From assembly GCF_027307225.1 (NCBI RefSeq), contig NZ_DAHUXJ010000057.1, positions 1 through 64,000 of the forward strand: a DNA stretch of 64,000 nt, given 5' to 3'. The translations under genes and the position numbers were made by a program. Numbering within the stretch: the first letter of the stretch is position 1; every line of letters starts with the position of its first letter. The notes under the pieces are model-generated. The model was not told the origin of the DNA. It saw nothing but the letters and a program-made list of their open reading frames with translations, and did not search any database. Below are positions 17,823-26,899 of this stretch, in pieces. This DNA is from Bradyrhizobium sp. GTDB taxonomy: Bacteria > Pseudomonadota > Alphaproteobacteria > Rhizobiales > Xanthobacteraceae.

Positions 17823-18290
17823 TCAGCCCCTCACACCGAGCAATTCGACATCGAAGATCAAGGTCGCATTCGGAGGGATGACGCCGCCTGCGCCGCGCGC
17901 GCCATAGCCAAGCGCAGGCGGAATGATCAGGGTGCGCTTGCCACCGACCTTCATCGAGGACACGCCCTCATCCCAGCCAGCAATCACCTTGCGCTGCCCG
18001 ACCGGAAATTCCAGCGGCTCGTTGCGGTCGACCGAGGAGTCGAACTTCTTGCCCTTCTTGCCCTCCTCGTAGAGCCAACCGGTGTAGTGCACGACACAAA
18101 TCTGGCCAGGCTTCGGCATGGGGCCGGTGCCAACCTTGGTGTCGATGATCTGGAGTCCTGAAGCTGTGGTCATGGCTTTTCCCGGTGTCTGCGCCATTGC
18201 CGTGCCCGGCAGCGAAACGAATGAGGCGGCGAGAGCGATCAATGCACTGGCGGCCAGGGTGGAAAACGTCGGGCGCGTAAAACGTCGCAT
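17823..18290 (-). CDS. Secreted FKBP-type peptidyl-prolyl isomerase
   Basis: A 155-residue protein with a signal peptide (cleavage likely after TAMA, about residue 33) and one complete FKBP domain. Core motifs are CVVHYTGWLYEEGKKGKKFDSS, EFPVGQRKVIAGWDEGVSSM, RTLIIPPALGYGARG and the closing IPPNATLIFDVELL, so the active-site aromatic and Asp positions are intact. It should catalyse proline isomerisation during folding of periplasmic proteins. The ATG at 18290 has AGAAGG about 8 bases upstream; an upstream TTG at 18308 is less likely. Transcription is monocistronic as far as can be seen. Confidence 0.92.
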   Translation of the reverse strand: MRRFTRPTFSTLAASALIALAASFVSLPGTAMAQTPGKAMTTASGLQIIDTKVGTGPMPKPGQICVVHYTGWLYEEGKKGKKFDSSVDRNEPLEFPVGQRKVIAGWDEGVSSMKVGGKRTLIIPPALGYGARGAGGVIPPNATLIFDVELLGVRG

Positions 18291-18385
18291 GGTGGCATAC
18301 CTTCTCAAAATGATCGGGCGCCTGTCTAACCCAACGCCTCCGGCAAGACCAGCTTCGTTGAGGCTGGATCACGCGTGGCTGATCC

Positions 18386-19972
18386 TCAATAACCGAGCGC
18401 GCAGCCATCCTTGCGGGGATCCGAGCCGCCGGTCAGCGTTCCCTTTTCCAAATCAATCCAGATCGCCTGACCGCCACCGAGCGGCGGAATGACCTTGGTG
18501 GTCTGGTGTCCGAGCCTCTCGAGACCTGCGACGATGTCCGCCGGCACGCTGTCTTCGAGCTGATAGACACCCTCGTAATGCAGGCCACGCGGCATATCGA
18601 TCGCCTCCTGCACGTCGCATCCATAGTCCAGGATATTGGTCAGCACGCGGGTCTGGCCAACCGGCTGATATTGACCGCCCATGACGCCGAACGGCATCAC
18701 GGCGCGGCCGCCCTTGGTCGCAAGCGCCGGGATGATGGTATGCAGCGGACGCTTGCCCGGCGCGATGCAGTTCGGATGGCCGGGCTCGATGCGGAAGCCG
18801 GCGCCGCGGTTCTGGAACAGGACGCCGGTCTTGTTGGAGACGATCGCAGAACCCCAGGAATGGGCGACCGAGTTGATGAACGAGCAGACGTTGCGGTCCT
18901 TGTCGACCACCGTGACGTAGATCGTCGACGGGTTCATCGGCGGCGAGACGATTGGCAGATCGAGCATCCGGTCCATACGGATCTTGCCAGCCCACTCGTC
19001 CGCGAATTCCTTGGCCAAGATCCGCGCGACATCGACCTTGACGTGCGCGGGATCGCCGATGTGCTGCTCGCGCATCATGTAGGCGACGCGCGCAGCCTCG
19101 GCCTCGAGATGAAAGCGTTCAACGCTTACCGGCGCGAACTTCGTCAGATCGAAGTGTGACAGGATATTCAGCATCACCAGCATGGTGATGCCGGGCCCGT
19201 TTGGCGGGCACTGCCAGACGTCGAGACCTTTATACATGGTGCCGATCGGCACCGTGGTCTCGGTGGAATGGTTGGCGAAATCCTCGAGCGTGTGCAGACC
19301 GCCTGCTGTCCGCAGGGTCTCAACCATGTCCTCGGCGATCGCGCCCTTGTAGAAGGCATCGGGCCCGCCTTTGGCGATTGCCCGCAGCGTCTGGCCAAGC
19401 TCCGGCTGCTTGATCACGTCGCCGGCCACCGCCGCCTTGCCGTGCGGCAATAGGTAGCGCTCGGCGTTGACGCCCTTCTTCAGCTTCTCGAAGCCGTTCT
19501 TCCAATCGAACGCAATGCGCGGTGCGACAACATACCCTTCTTCGGCAGCCTTGATCGCCGGTTGAAACAGGGTGTCGAAGCCAAACTTGCCATGATCGCG
19601 CAGGATCGTCGCCCAGGCATCGATCGAACCGGGGACGGTGACCGAATGCGCCGATGTCAGCGGGATCGCGCGGATGTTGCGCTCGAGATACCATTCCGGC
19701 GCCGCCGCATTTGGCGCGCGGCCGGAGCCGTTATAGGCGACGATCTTGCCCTCGCCCCTTGGCTGCATCAGCGCAAAGCAGTCGCCGCCGATTCCGGTCG
19801 ATTGCGGCTCGATCACCGCGAGCAGCGCCGAAGCCGCCACCGCCGCGTCCGCGGCCGTCCCGCCCGAACGCAGCACCTCGATCGCCGTCAGCGCCGCCAG
19901 CGGATGGGACGTCGCCACCATGGCGTTCCGGGAATGGACCGTCGAGCGGCCGGCGAAATGGAAATTCCTCAT
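18386..19972 (-). CDS. Gamma-glutamyltransferase-like Ntn-hydrolase
   Basis: A 528-residue member of the GGT family, which self-cleaves before a Thr that becomes the nucleophile. Family blocks include MVATSHPLAALTAIEVLRSGGTAADAAVA, STGIGGDCF, and the small-subunit start NPSTIYVTVVDKDRN. Canonical enzymes have TTHYSVVD there; the first Thr is retained but the following Thr-His are Ile-Tyr. The glycine pair FGVMGGQ fits the oxyanion hole. No signal peptide is present, unlike periplasmic E. coli GGT, so it is predicted cytoplasmic. The substitutions suggest a GGT-like amidohydrolase acting on another amide rather than glutathione, but this is inference. Confidence 0.85.
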   Translation of the reverse strand: MRNFHFAGRSTVHSRNAMVATSHPLAALTAIEVLRSGGTAADAAVAASALLAVIEPQSTGIGGDCFALMQPRGEGKIVAYNGSGRAPNAAAPEWYLERNIRAIPLTSAHSVTVPGSIDAWATILRDHGKFGFDTLFQPAIKAAEEGYVVAPRIAFDWKNGFEKLKKGVNAERYLLPHGKAAVAGDVIKQPELGQTLRAIAKGGPDAFYKGAIAEDMVETLRTAGGLHTLEDFANHSTETTVPIGTMYKGLDVWQCPPNGPGITMLVMLNILSHFDLTKFAPVSVERFHLEAEAARVAYMMREQHIGDPAHVKVDVARILAKEFADEWAGKIRMDRMLDLPIVSPPMNPSTIYVTVVDKDRNVCSFINSVAHSWGSAIVSNKTGVLFQNRGAGFRIEPGHPNCIAPGKRPLHTIIPALATKGGRAVMPFGVMGGQYQPVGQTRVLTNILDYGCDVQEAIDMPRGLHYEGVYQLEDSVPADIVAGLERLGHQTTKVIPPLGGGQAIWIDLEKGTLTGGSDPRKDGCALGY

Positions 19973-20132
19973 ACCAAATGGCTCACTTTGTGCGCTTTTC
20001 GGTTGTTTTCAGGGCGAATTGCCGTATTGCGGCGTTACTTGGCATATTCAATAGCGCCTGCGCAATGCTGTGCGATGCATATGTGTAGGCAGACCCCTGC
20101 CCTTCCGCGCTACCAGCTGCTAGTTGACCACA

Positions 20133-20885
20133 ATGCCTTACAAGGTCGCCGCCTTTTACCAATTCGCATCCCTGCCGGACTTCCGCGATCTGCGCCAGCC
20201 GCTGCGGGCGTTGTGCGGCGATCTGGCCTTAAAAGGCAGCGTTCTGTTGGCGCATGAGGGGATCAACGGCACGCTGGCCGGCCTTCCCAAGGCCATCGAC
20301 CAGTTCGCGGCAACGCTACGCGAGGGCAAACTGTTTGGCGGCCGGCTCGACCGCCTGGAGCTCAAATTCTCCTCCGCTTTGGCGATGCCGTTCGGCCGGC
20401 TCAAGATCCGGATGAAGAAGGAGATCGTTACCTTCGGCGATGCGGCGGCCGATCCGACGAAGCAGGTCGGCACCTACGTGGCGCCGGAAGACTGGAACGA
20501 TTTGATCGCCTCCCCCGGCACGGTGTTGATCGACGCGCGTAACGCGTTCGAAGTTGCGATCGGCACATTTGAGGGCGCCATCGATCCGGCGATTGCAAGC
20601 TTCGGTCAATTCAAGCAATTTGCCGCCCGCCATCTCGATCCGGCGCGGGACCGGAAAATCGCGATGTTCTGCACTGGAGGCATCCGCTGCGAAAAGGCGT
20701 CAAGCTATCTACTCTCGCAAGGCTTTGCCGAGGTCTATCACCTGAAGGGCGGTATCCTGAATTATCTCGAACACGTCGCGGAAACGAAAAGCCGCTGGCG
20801 CGGCGCGTGCTTCGTCTTCGACGAGCGTGTCAGGCTCGGTCATGGCTTGCGCGAGCGACGTGTGGGGCAGCAAAGCGATGAGTGA
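20133..20885 (+). CDS. trhO: tRNA uridine(34) hydroxylase TrhO (rhodanese-domain YceA family)
   Basis: A 250-residue protein that in the family's studied members hydroxylates U34 of tRNA using oxygen (5-hydroxyuridine formation). Domains in order: an N-terminal acylphosphatase-like part with HEGINGTLAG, the family-typical FGRLKIRMKKEIVTFG, and a rhodanese domain with the catalytic loop CTGGIRCEK (Cys about 180). ATG at 20133 was chosen over the in-frame TTG at 20124 because the protein then starts MPYKVAAFYQF as in homologues. The gene overlaps the slyX start by eight bases and is divergent from the GGT-like gene. Confidence 0.88.
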   Translation: MPYKVAAFYQFASLPDFRDLRQPLRALCGDLALKGSVLLAHEGINGTLAGLPKAIDQFAATLREGKLFGGRLDRLELKFSSALAMPFGRLKIRMKKEIVTFGDAAADPTKQVGTYVAPEDWNDLIASPGTVLIDARNAFEVAIGTFEGAIDPAIASFGQFKQFAARHLDPARDRKIAMFCTGGIRCEKASSYLLSQGFAEVYHLKGGILNYLEHVAETKSRWRGACFVFDERVRLGHGLRERRVGQQSDE

Positions 20886-21093
20886 TCTCAACACGCTCAC
20901 CGACCGCATCGACACGCTTGAAGCGCGGCTCGCGTTTCAGGACGACACCATCGAGACGCTGAACAAGACCATCACCGAACAGTGGGCGAAAATCGACGCA
21001 TTGACGCGCCAGCTTATGGCCCTCAGCGAACGGCTGCAGGAAGCTGAAAGCCAGATGCCGCGCCCGGCGAATGAGGCGCCGCCGCATTATTGA
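20878..21093 (+). CDS. slyX: SlyX family protein
   Basis: A 71-residue acidic protein made almost entirely of a coiled coil: LTDRIDTLEARLAFQDDTIE followed by LNKTITEQWAKIDALTRQL, ending in a proline-rich tail with the family-typical PPHY. Length and the terminal PPHY match SlyX. The role of SlyX is not established. Its ATG lies inside the end of trhO (eight-base overlap), so the two are probably co-translated. Confidence 0.88.
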   Translation: MSDLNTLTDRIDTLEARLAFQDDTIETLNKTITEQWAKIDALTRQLMALSERLQEAESQMPRPANEAPPHY

Positions 21094-21129
21094 AGGACGG
21101 CGCGTTCTCACGCCCGAAACGCAACGTTG

Positions 21130-21336
21130 TCAGTGCTGCCGGCTTTTCCGGTTCTTTTCATCGCCGCGATGCGGCTTTGAGGGGGACGGCTGCACGGCAC
21201 TCGCGGGGTCGGAAGCCGGAAAACTGCCGACCAGGCCCTCCTCGAGCCTCCGGTGCATTTCCTGATCGGCCGCAACGGCGTCACGGGCCTTGGTGGCGTG
21301 CTTGTCATGCGGCGCCGGATTGAATTTATCGGTCAT
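21130..21336 (-). CDS. Small conserved protein with SFPASDP motif
   Basis: A 68-residue hydrophilic, probably disordered protein. The segment LEEGLVGSFPASDPASAVQP is a motif recalled from many small alphaproteobacterial proteins of unknown function, usually near the C-terminus as here. The gene is monocistronic and convergent with slyX (36 bases apart). No enzymatic or membrane features are present. Confidence 0.7.
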   Translation of the reverse strand: MTDKFNPAPHDKHATKARDAVAADQEMHRRLEEGLVGSFPASDPASAVQPSPSKPHRGDEKNRKSRQH

Positions 21337-21484
21337 GATACGCCTCCGGCCTGGTTAACGCGCCTGAAGTGCAGGCGTTCCCCTGGCAAAAATTCGCGAC
21401 CACCCATCCCGGCGGCAAACAATCTTGTCTTCGTAAGCTTTTCTTGGTGTATCAGGAACCGATGGATCGTATCTCGAAGCGCCT

Positions 21485-22516
21485 ATGAAAAAACCATTCC
21501 TCGAAGTGCTCTCCGGCCGAAAGCAAGCGGTGCCGCCAATCTGGATGATGCGGCAGGCCGGCCGGTACTTGCCGGAATATCGGGAACTGAGGGCGAAGGC
21601 AGGCAGCTTTCTCGATCTGTGCTTCACGCCCGAACATGCCGCCGAGGTGACCCTTCAGCCGATCCGCCGCTTCGGCTTCGATGCCGCGATCATCTTCTCC
21701 GACATCCTTGTCATTCCACATGCGCTCGGCCGCTCGGTTCGGTTTGAAGCTGGCGAAGGCCCACGGCTCGAGCCGCTGGATACGCCGGAGAAAGTTGCCA
21801 CGCTTGCAGCGCAGGCTGATTTCGCGAAGCTTGAGCCGGTGTTCGAAGCCCTGCGCCGGGTGAAACGCGAGCTCGATGCCCAAACGGCGTTGATCGGCTT
21901 CTGCGGCGCGCCGTGGACGGTCGCGACCTACATGGTGGCAGGCCAGGGCACGCCGGATCAGGCGCCGGCTCGAATGCTGGCCTATCGGCACCCCAAGGCC
22001 TTCGAAAAAATTATCGACGCGCTGGTTGCGAATTCGATCCCGTACCTCGTCGGACAGCTCAGGGCCGGCGCCGACGCCGTGCAGATTTTCGACACATGGG
22101 CCGGCGTGCTGCCGCCGCGCGAGTTCGCCCGCTGGTCAATCGAACCCACACGCCGCATTGTCGAGGGGGTTCGCCAACAGATTCCGGATGCGCAGATCAT
22201 CGGCTTTCCGAGGGGCGCCGGCGCATTGCTGCCGGACTATGTGGGAGCAACCGGTGTCAACGGCGTCAGCATCGACTGGGCGGCTGAACCAGCGCTGATC
22301 CGCGAGCGTGTGCAAAACCGGGTCGCGGTTCAGGGCAATCTCGATCCGCTGGCGCTGATCGCGGGCGGCGATGCGCTCGATCGCGCGATCGATGATGTGC
22401 TGGAGAATTACGGTCGCGGACGACTGATCTTCAACCTCGGCCACGGCATCTTGCCGGAAACGCCCATCGCCCATGTCGAGCAGATGATCAAGCGCGTGCG
22501 GGCTTACGAGGCGTGA
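21485..22516 (+). CDS. hemE: Uroporphyrinogen decarboxylase
   Basis: A 343-residue cytosolic enzyme that decarboxylates the four acetate side chains of uroporphyrinogen III to give coproporphyrinogen III in haem (and chlorophyll) synthesis. Signature sequences are [18 protein letters not shown] (substrate-binding Arg pair), [12 protein letters not shown] with the catalytic Asp, and [14 protein letters not shown]. Length is normal. The gene reads towards the divergent hemC paralogue at 22519, leaving only two bases between the two stop codons. No partner haem gene lies upstream. Confidence 0.95.
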   Translation: MKKPFLEVLSGRKQAVPPIWMMRQAGRYLPEYRELRAKAGSFLDLCFTPEHAAEVTLQPIRRFGFDAAIIFSDILVIPHALGRSVRFEAGEGPRLEPLDTPEKVATLAAQADFAKLEPVFEALRRVKRELDAQTALIGFCGAPWTVATYMVAGQGTPDQAPARMLAYRHPKAFEKIIDALVANSIPYLVGQLRAGADAVQIFDTWAGVLPPREFARWSIEPTRRIVEGVRQQIPDAQIIGFPRGAGALLPDYVGATGVNGVSIDWAAEPALIRERVQNRVAVQGNLDPLALIAGGDALDRAIDDVLENYGRGRLIFNLGHGILPETPIAHVEQMIKRVRAYEA

Positions 22517-22518
22517 TT

Positions 22519-23493
22519 TTATTTCGGCCGGCTGCGCTCGATGATCCCGGCCGCGCCTTTGGCCAGTAGTTCGAGCCCGACTGCGCGGCCAAGTTCGCGC
22601 GGCCGATCGGCAGGCCCGGAGCGCGCCACCTTGATGAAGCGCTGACCATCTTCGTCCAGCACGGAAGCCGTCAACGACATCTGCGTACCGTCGGTCGTCG
22701 CCAATCCCGCGATCGGCGAATTGCAATGACCGTTGAGCACCCACAGCACTTCGCGCTCGGCATCAGCGCAGCGTCGCGCTGTAAGATCGTCGATCTTCGC
22801 CAGGATGCTTCGCGTGGCCCAATCGTCTGCGGCACACTCCACCGCGACGATGCCCTGCCCCACCGCCGGCAGCATCTCGGCGCTTGAGAATTCGTAGGCG
22901 ACACGGCTTGCAAGGCCGACCCGCTCAAGACCCGAGCGGGCCATGATCAGCGCATCCGCTGGTCCCACCGCGCCGCCATCCGCAAGGCGCTGCTTTTCAA
23001 GATGATCGAGCTTGCGCACGCGCGTATCGGCAGCACCGCGGTAGTGGATAACCTCGACGTCGGGAAACAGCCGGCGCGCGTAGGCCGCGCGGCGCACGGC
23101 ATTGGTGCCGATCTTGAATCCCTTGCCGTGCGAAGCTTTCAATTGCTCGATCGAAACGCCCGGTCGCAGCACAAGCACGTCGCTCGCCGGATCGCGCGAA
23201 AGTGTGGCGCCGATCGCCAGTCCCGGCGTGTCCTCGTTGCCCGGCATGTCCTTGAGCGAATGCATCGCCGCCTGCAACTGACCGACGCGGACGGCCTGTC
23301 GGATTTCGGCGACAAAAGCGCCGCCCTTGCCGCCATGGGGCAAGAGCTTGCCGGTCTGGTCGATGTCGCCTGTCGTCTCGAATTTGACGATCTCGACATC
23401 GACGCCGGGCGCTGCTGCTGCCAGACGGCGTGCAATCTCCTCGGTCTGCGCCAAGGCCATGGCGCTTTTGCGTGTGCCGATTCGCAGCCGCAT
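22519..23493 (-). CDS. hemC: Divergent porphobilinogen deaminase (hydroxymethylbilane synthase) homologue
   Basis: A 324-residue HemC-fold protein. Conserved are IGTRKSAMALAQ, GGKGGAFVAEI, the catalytic Asp in HSLKDMP (Asp82), the Arg pair in GTNAVRRAA, the late motif LPAVGQGIVAVE, and the cofactor-attaching Cys257 in NGHCNSPIAG. However, the usual KDMPT loop is KDMPGNEDTP, GTSSLRR is GTNAVRR, and RGNVxTR is RGAADTR, so it is clearly divergent from the HemC expected in this lineage. It probably condenses four porphobilinogens to hydroxymethylbilane. Whether it is the main enzyme or a second copy cannot be told here. The ATG at 23493 starts at the conserved MRLRIGTR. It is convergent with hemE. 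Confidence 0.82.
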   Translation of the reverse strand: MRLRIGTRKSAMALAQTEEIARRLAAAAPGVDVEIVKFETTGDIDQTGKLLPHGGKGGAFVAEIRQAVRVGQLQAAMHSLKDMPGNEDTPGLAIGATLSRDPASDVLVLRPGVSIEQLKASHGKGFKIGTNAVRRAAYARRLFPDVEVIHYRGAADTRVRKLDHLEKQRLADGGAVGPADALIMARSGLERVGLASRVAYEFSSAEMLPAVGQGIVAVECAADDWATRSILAKIDDLTARRCADAEREVLWVLNGHCNSPIAGLATTDGTQMSLTASVLDEDGQRFIKVARSGPADRPRELGRAVGLELLAKGAAGIIERSRPK

Positions 23494-23553
23494 CAAACTT
23501 ATGCTCGTTTGTGTTGATCGAGCCGATGCAATAGCACCGCAAAGCAACGATGA

Positions 23554-25179
23554 CTAGCGCGCGTCCTGCAGGATCAGGTCGGAGGCTTTCTCCGCGATCA
23601 TGATCACCGGCGCATTGGTGTTGCCGGAGACAAGGTCGGGCATCACGGAGGCGTCGACCACGCGCAGGCTATCGATGCCACGGACACGAAGCTGCTGATC
23701 GACCACGGCGAGCGGGTCGTTCCCCATGCGGCAGGTCGAGGTCGGATGGTAGATGGTGGAACCGCGGGTCCGGCAATAGGCGAGCAGCGCCTCGTCGCTG
23801 GTGACCTTGTCGCCGGGATCGACCTCCTCGACGACATAAGGCGCTAGCGCCGGCGCACGCAGGATCTTTCGCAGGATCTTCAGGCCCTCGACATTGGTTG
23901 CGCGGTCGACCTCGCTGGCGAGGTAGTTGATCCGTATTTCCGGCGGCGCAGCGGGATCGGCGCTCCTGATCCGAAGCGACCCGCGGCTCTCAGGGCGCAA
24001 CTGGCACACCGACGCCGTGAAGCCGGAGAATGCGTGCAGCTTCTCACCCATCTTGTCGGTCGAGAACGGCAGAAAATGAATCTGGATATCCGGTGAAGCC
24101 AATCGTGGGTTGGTCTTGAAGAATGCACCCGACGTGCCGGCAGCGATCGTCAGCGGGCCGGTTCGGAACGCCGCATAGCGCAATCCGGTCATCACCTTGC
24201 GGAAAGGATTGTTGACGATGTCATTGAGCGTGATGGCTTGCGAGCAGCGCATCACGATGCGGACCTGCAAATGATCCTGCAGATCGTGGCCGACGCCCGG
24301 TGCATCCAGCACGACCTCAATGCCGTGCCCGCGCAACAGATCCGCCGGACCGACGCCCGAGAGCTGCAACAATTGCGGCGAATTGTAAGTTCCGCCCGAA
24401 ACCAGAATCTCCTTGCGCGCCCGCGCCATGCGCGGAACGCCTGCAGCACGGTACGTCACACCGACGGCGCGGCGTCCCTCGAACAGAATTCGCTCGGCGA
24501 GCGCCGATGTCTCGACATGCAGATTAGGCCGGGCCTTGGCCGGGCGAAGATAGGCGACCGCCGCGCTCGCCCGTCGTCCGCCCCTGGTCGTCGTCTGGAA
24601 AAAACCGGCGCCTTCCTGTGCCGCGCCGTTGAAGTCGGGATTGCGGGGAATGCCGACCTGCACGGCCGCATCGACAAAGGCCGCCGACAGCGGATCGTCA
24701 TGCCGCCAATCCGAAACCGGGAGCGGCCCGCCAACGCCGTGAAAATCATCGCCGCCGCGCGTCTGATCCTCGGCCTTCCTGAAATAAGGCAGAACGTCCT
24801 CGTAGCCCCAACCGAGATTACCGCGCTGGCGCCAGCGGTCGTAGTCCTGATGTTGACCGCGAACATAAAGCAGACCGTTGATCGAGCTTGATCCGCCAAG
24901 CACCTTGCCGCGCGGCTGGAATACATTGCGCCCGTTAAGGCCCGGCTCCGGTTCGGTCTGGTACATCCAGTTGACGGTCTTTTCCTTGAACAGGCGGCCG
25001 TAACCGAGCGGGATATGAATCCAGCGATTGGTATCGCGCGGACCCGCCTCAAGCAGCAGCACCGAATGTCTACCGTCGGCCGTCAGCCGATTGGCGAGCA
25101 CGCATCCTGCCGATCCCGCACCGACAACGATGTAATCAAATTCGAGTTGATCGGAGCCGGACGCCACTTCTTGGTTCAT
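23554..25179 (-). CDS. GMC-family FAD oxidoreductase (choline dehydrogenase-like)
   Basis: A 541-residue flavoprotein. The N-terminal Rossmann motif is DYIVVGAGSAGCVLANRL (Gly20-x-Gly-x-x-Gly25). The two GMC signatures appear as GKVLGGSSSINGLLYVRG and the segment SGGTYNSPQLLQLSGVGP, and the active-site His region is YHPTSTCRMG. It should oxidise an alcohol and pass electrons on. The start at 25179 places the FAD motif at the usual distance; a longer frame to 25329 would run into the repeat element. It is separated from the upstream cytochrome c-propeller gene by copy 2 of the composite repeat. A cytochrome encoded next door is suggestive of an electron acceptor but not proof. Substrate unknown. 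Confidence 0.88.
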   Translation of the reverse strand: MNQEVASGSDQLEFDYIVVGAGSAGCVLANRLTADGRHSVLLLEAGPRDTNRWIHIPLGYGRLFKEKTVNWMYQTEPEPGLNGRNVFQPRGKVLGGSSSINGLLYVRGQHQDYDRWRQRGNLGWGYEDVLPYFRKAEDQTRGGDDFHGVGGPLPVSDWRHDDPLSAAFVDAAVQVGIPRNPDFNGAAQEGAGFFQTTTRGGRRASAAVAYLRPAKARPNLHVETSALAERILFEGRRAVGVTYRAAGVPRMARARKEILVSGGTYNSPQLLQLSGVGPADLLRGHGIEVVLDAPGVGHDLQDHLQVRIVMRCSQAITLNDIVNNPFRKVMTGLRYAAFRTGPLTIAAGTSGAFFKTNPRLASPDIQIHFLPFSTDKMGEKLHAFSGFTASVCQLRPESRGSLRIRSADPAAPPEIRINYLASEVDRATNVEGLKILRKILRAPALAPYVVEEVDPGDKVTSDEALLAYCRTRGSTIYHPTSTCRMGNDPLAVVDQQLRVRGIDSLRVVDASVMPDLVSGNTNAPVIMIAEKASDLILQDAR

Positions 25180-25328
25180 GTCGCTTCTTTGCAGGATCGG
25201 TATCGGAGAAACAGATGTGAGAGACGAGAATAACTTCGCCGGATTGCCAGTCAAACAAAAGAGCCGTCCGATCAATACCAAAGATCGGACAGCCCCGCGT
25301 CGCAGTGACGCGCTTGACTCAACACGCA

Positions 25329-25494
25329 TAGAGCTCCGATTCCGAAGTTCGCAGGCTATTGCGGCCCCTCCGATGCGAACTTCGGAATCAAAGGAGCTCT
25401 AGCAACTTATTGATTTGAGTAGCGGCTTTGAATTTGAAGTTCCTATGACGAACTCACGGCAAAACCGATAGGAACTTCAAATTCGCCGCACTAG
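25329..25494 (-). repeat. Composite palindromic repeat, copy 2 (inverted)
   Basis: Read on the plus strand, hairpin B (25329-25402) comes first, with arms TAGAGCTCC...GGAGCTCTAG around CCGAAGTTCGC/GCGAACTTCGG. Then follow a 16-base AT-rich spacer and hairpin A (25419-25494), ending GCCGCACTAG. On the minus strand this is the same A-spacer-B order as the other copies. Its spacer and AGCTCC arm variant match copy 4 rather than copies 1 and 3. It fills most of the 327-base gap between two genes. Confidence 0.85.
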
Positions 25495-25506
25495 AAACTG
25501 ACGACA

Positions 25507-26739
25507 CTACTTGATGTCGACAATTCCCACCTGGTTGACGAGGCTGTTGGCCATCACCGGGTTTCCATCGGGCAAGACCGACATGTTGCGCACGATGTCC
25601 CCTCCGCCGGGAATGGCCCAGCTCTGGAATTTTTCGCTTTCCGGATCGAAGCGGACGATCGTGTTCGGCTTGGCGTTGGATTCATTGTACCAGACCGCGC
25701 CCTTGGTGAAGACCATGCCGTAGGGTTCGGACTTCGGCCCGCTCGGCGATGGCCACTCCTTGACGGCACCAGTCACAAGATCGAGCTTACCGAGATAGCC
25801 GCGCGCGAAATCGGCGTACCAGATGGCCTCATCGGGTCCGATGGCAAGACGCCGCGGTCGCGCACCTGCATCAGGCAACGTGTATTCCTTGATCGCCATC
25901 GTGTCGGGATCGATGGTGGCAATCTTGTTGGTGCCGAATTCGACGAAAACCGGAATGCCCTTGGCGTTGATCTGGAGTCCGTAAGGCCGCGACTTTGGCG
26001 TCGGCGATGTCTCGAGTTTGATCGAGCCGGTCGCTGCATCAAGGCGCCCAACCATGTTGGCCTGCTGCACCGTGAACCAGAGGACGCCCTTCTGATCGAA
26101 ATTGAGGGTGTGCGGATCCTTCGCCTTCGGATCCGGCAGCCGATATTCGGTGACAAGACCGGTCTTCGGATCGAGCTTTCCGATCAAGCCGGTAAGATTT
26201 CCCGTGAACCAGATGTTGCCGTCCTTGTCGTCGACCAGCCCATGCGGACCGGTGAAGGGAGACTTGAGCGTGTACTCCCTGATCGCACCCGTCTTCGGGT
26301 CGACGCGGCCGAGTTTATTGGCCAATTGGGCGGCCCACCAAAGCGACCCATCGCGGGCGCCGAGTGGATCATGTGGGCGCGCGCCCTGCGTCGGCACGTC
26401 CCACATGTGGAAGCCGACCTTCACCGGACCATCGATGATCGCGGCGGCCGGACGCTTGCGTTCCGGAAAATTCTTCATGAGGTAATCGGTCAAGCCACCC
26501 CATTCCTCGGCCGGCACAGGCGCCTGCATGTTCTGCATCATCCGCACGACCGTCAGCCAACCCTCCGGCGTATAGCCACCGCGAACGCGATTGATGTCGT
26601 GGCATCCGTTGCAGGTGTCGACGAACCGCTGCTTGCCTGGCCCTTCCGGCCATTCCTTCGCAAGGTATTGCGCGTGCGCCACCGGCGCCCAAATGGCAAC
26701 CATGATCGACAGGACAAGTAATTTGGCAGGGATCATCAT
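25507..26739 (-). CDS. Secreted cytochrome c - Vgb-like beta-propeller fusion
   Basis: A 410-residue exported protein. A signal peptide ends near AHA (about residue 23). A small cytochrome c domain follows, with haem motif CNGCH (Cys43, Cys46, His47), and then a six- or seven-bladed propeller from about residue 110 with repeated blocks such as HGLVDDKDGNIWFT and LNFDQKGVLWFT. The propeller resembles virginiamycin B lyase (streptogramin lyase), but such names are used for many propellers without lyase activity. The start at 26739 has GGAGG about 9 bases upstream; a longer form to 26781 would bury the signal peptide. It probably works in the periplasm as an electron-transfer or substrate-binding partner, perhaps of the neighbouring GMC oxidoreductase. 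Confidence 0.8.
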   Translation of the reverse strand: MMIPAKLLVLSIMVAIWAPVAHAQYLAKEWPEGPGKQRFVDTCNGCHDINRVRGGYTPEGWLTVVRMMQNMQAPVPAEEWGGLTDYLMKNFPERKRPAAAIIDGPVKVGFHMWDVPTQGARPHDPLGARDGSLWWAAQLANKLGRVDPKTGAIREYTLKSPFTGPHGLVDDKDGNIWFTGNLTGLIGKLDPKTGLVTEYRLPDPKAKDPHTLNFDQKGVLWFTVQQANMVGRLDAATGSIKLETSPTPKSRPYGLQINAKGIPVFVEFGTNKIATIDPDTMAIKEYTLPDAGARPRRLAIGPDEAIWYADFARGYLGKLDLVTGAVKEWPSPSGPKSEPYGMVFTKGAVWYNESNAKPNTIVRFDPESEKFQSWAIPGGGDIVRNMSVLPDGNPVMANSLVNQVGIVDIK

Positions 26740-26899
26740 GCTCGGTGTCCTCCCATCGGCAGATTGAACGTCCAGGCTCATCTTGATTGGCAGAACCAGC
26801 TAAGCCGGAGGTCATTCGGCCCGTCAAGGCTCGGCCTACCGATGACTCTGCGATCCCGGTCATATTTGACAATGTGAAAGCTGGACGTCTTCGCTAGCG

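Noticed and set aside
25507-26739. Virginiamycin B lyase resistance gene
   Set aside because: The propeller resembles Vgb, but the fused cytochrome c domain and export signal point to a redox role; lyase function is not supported.
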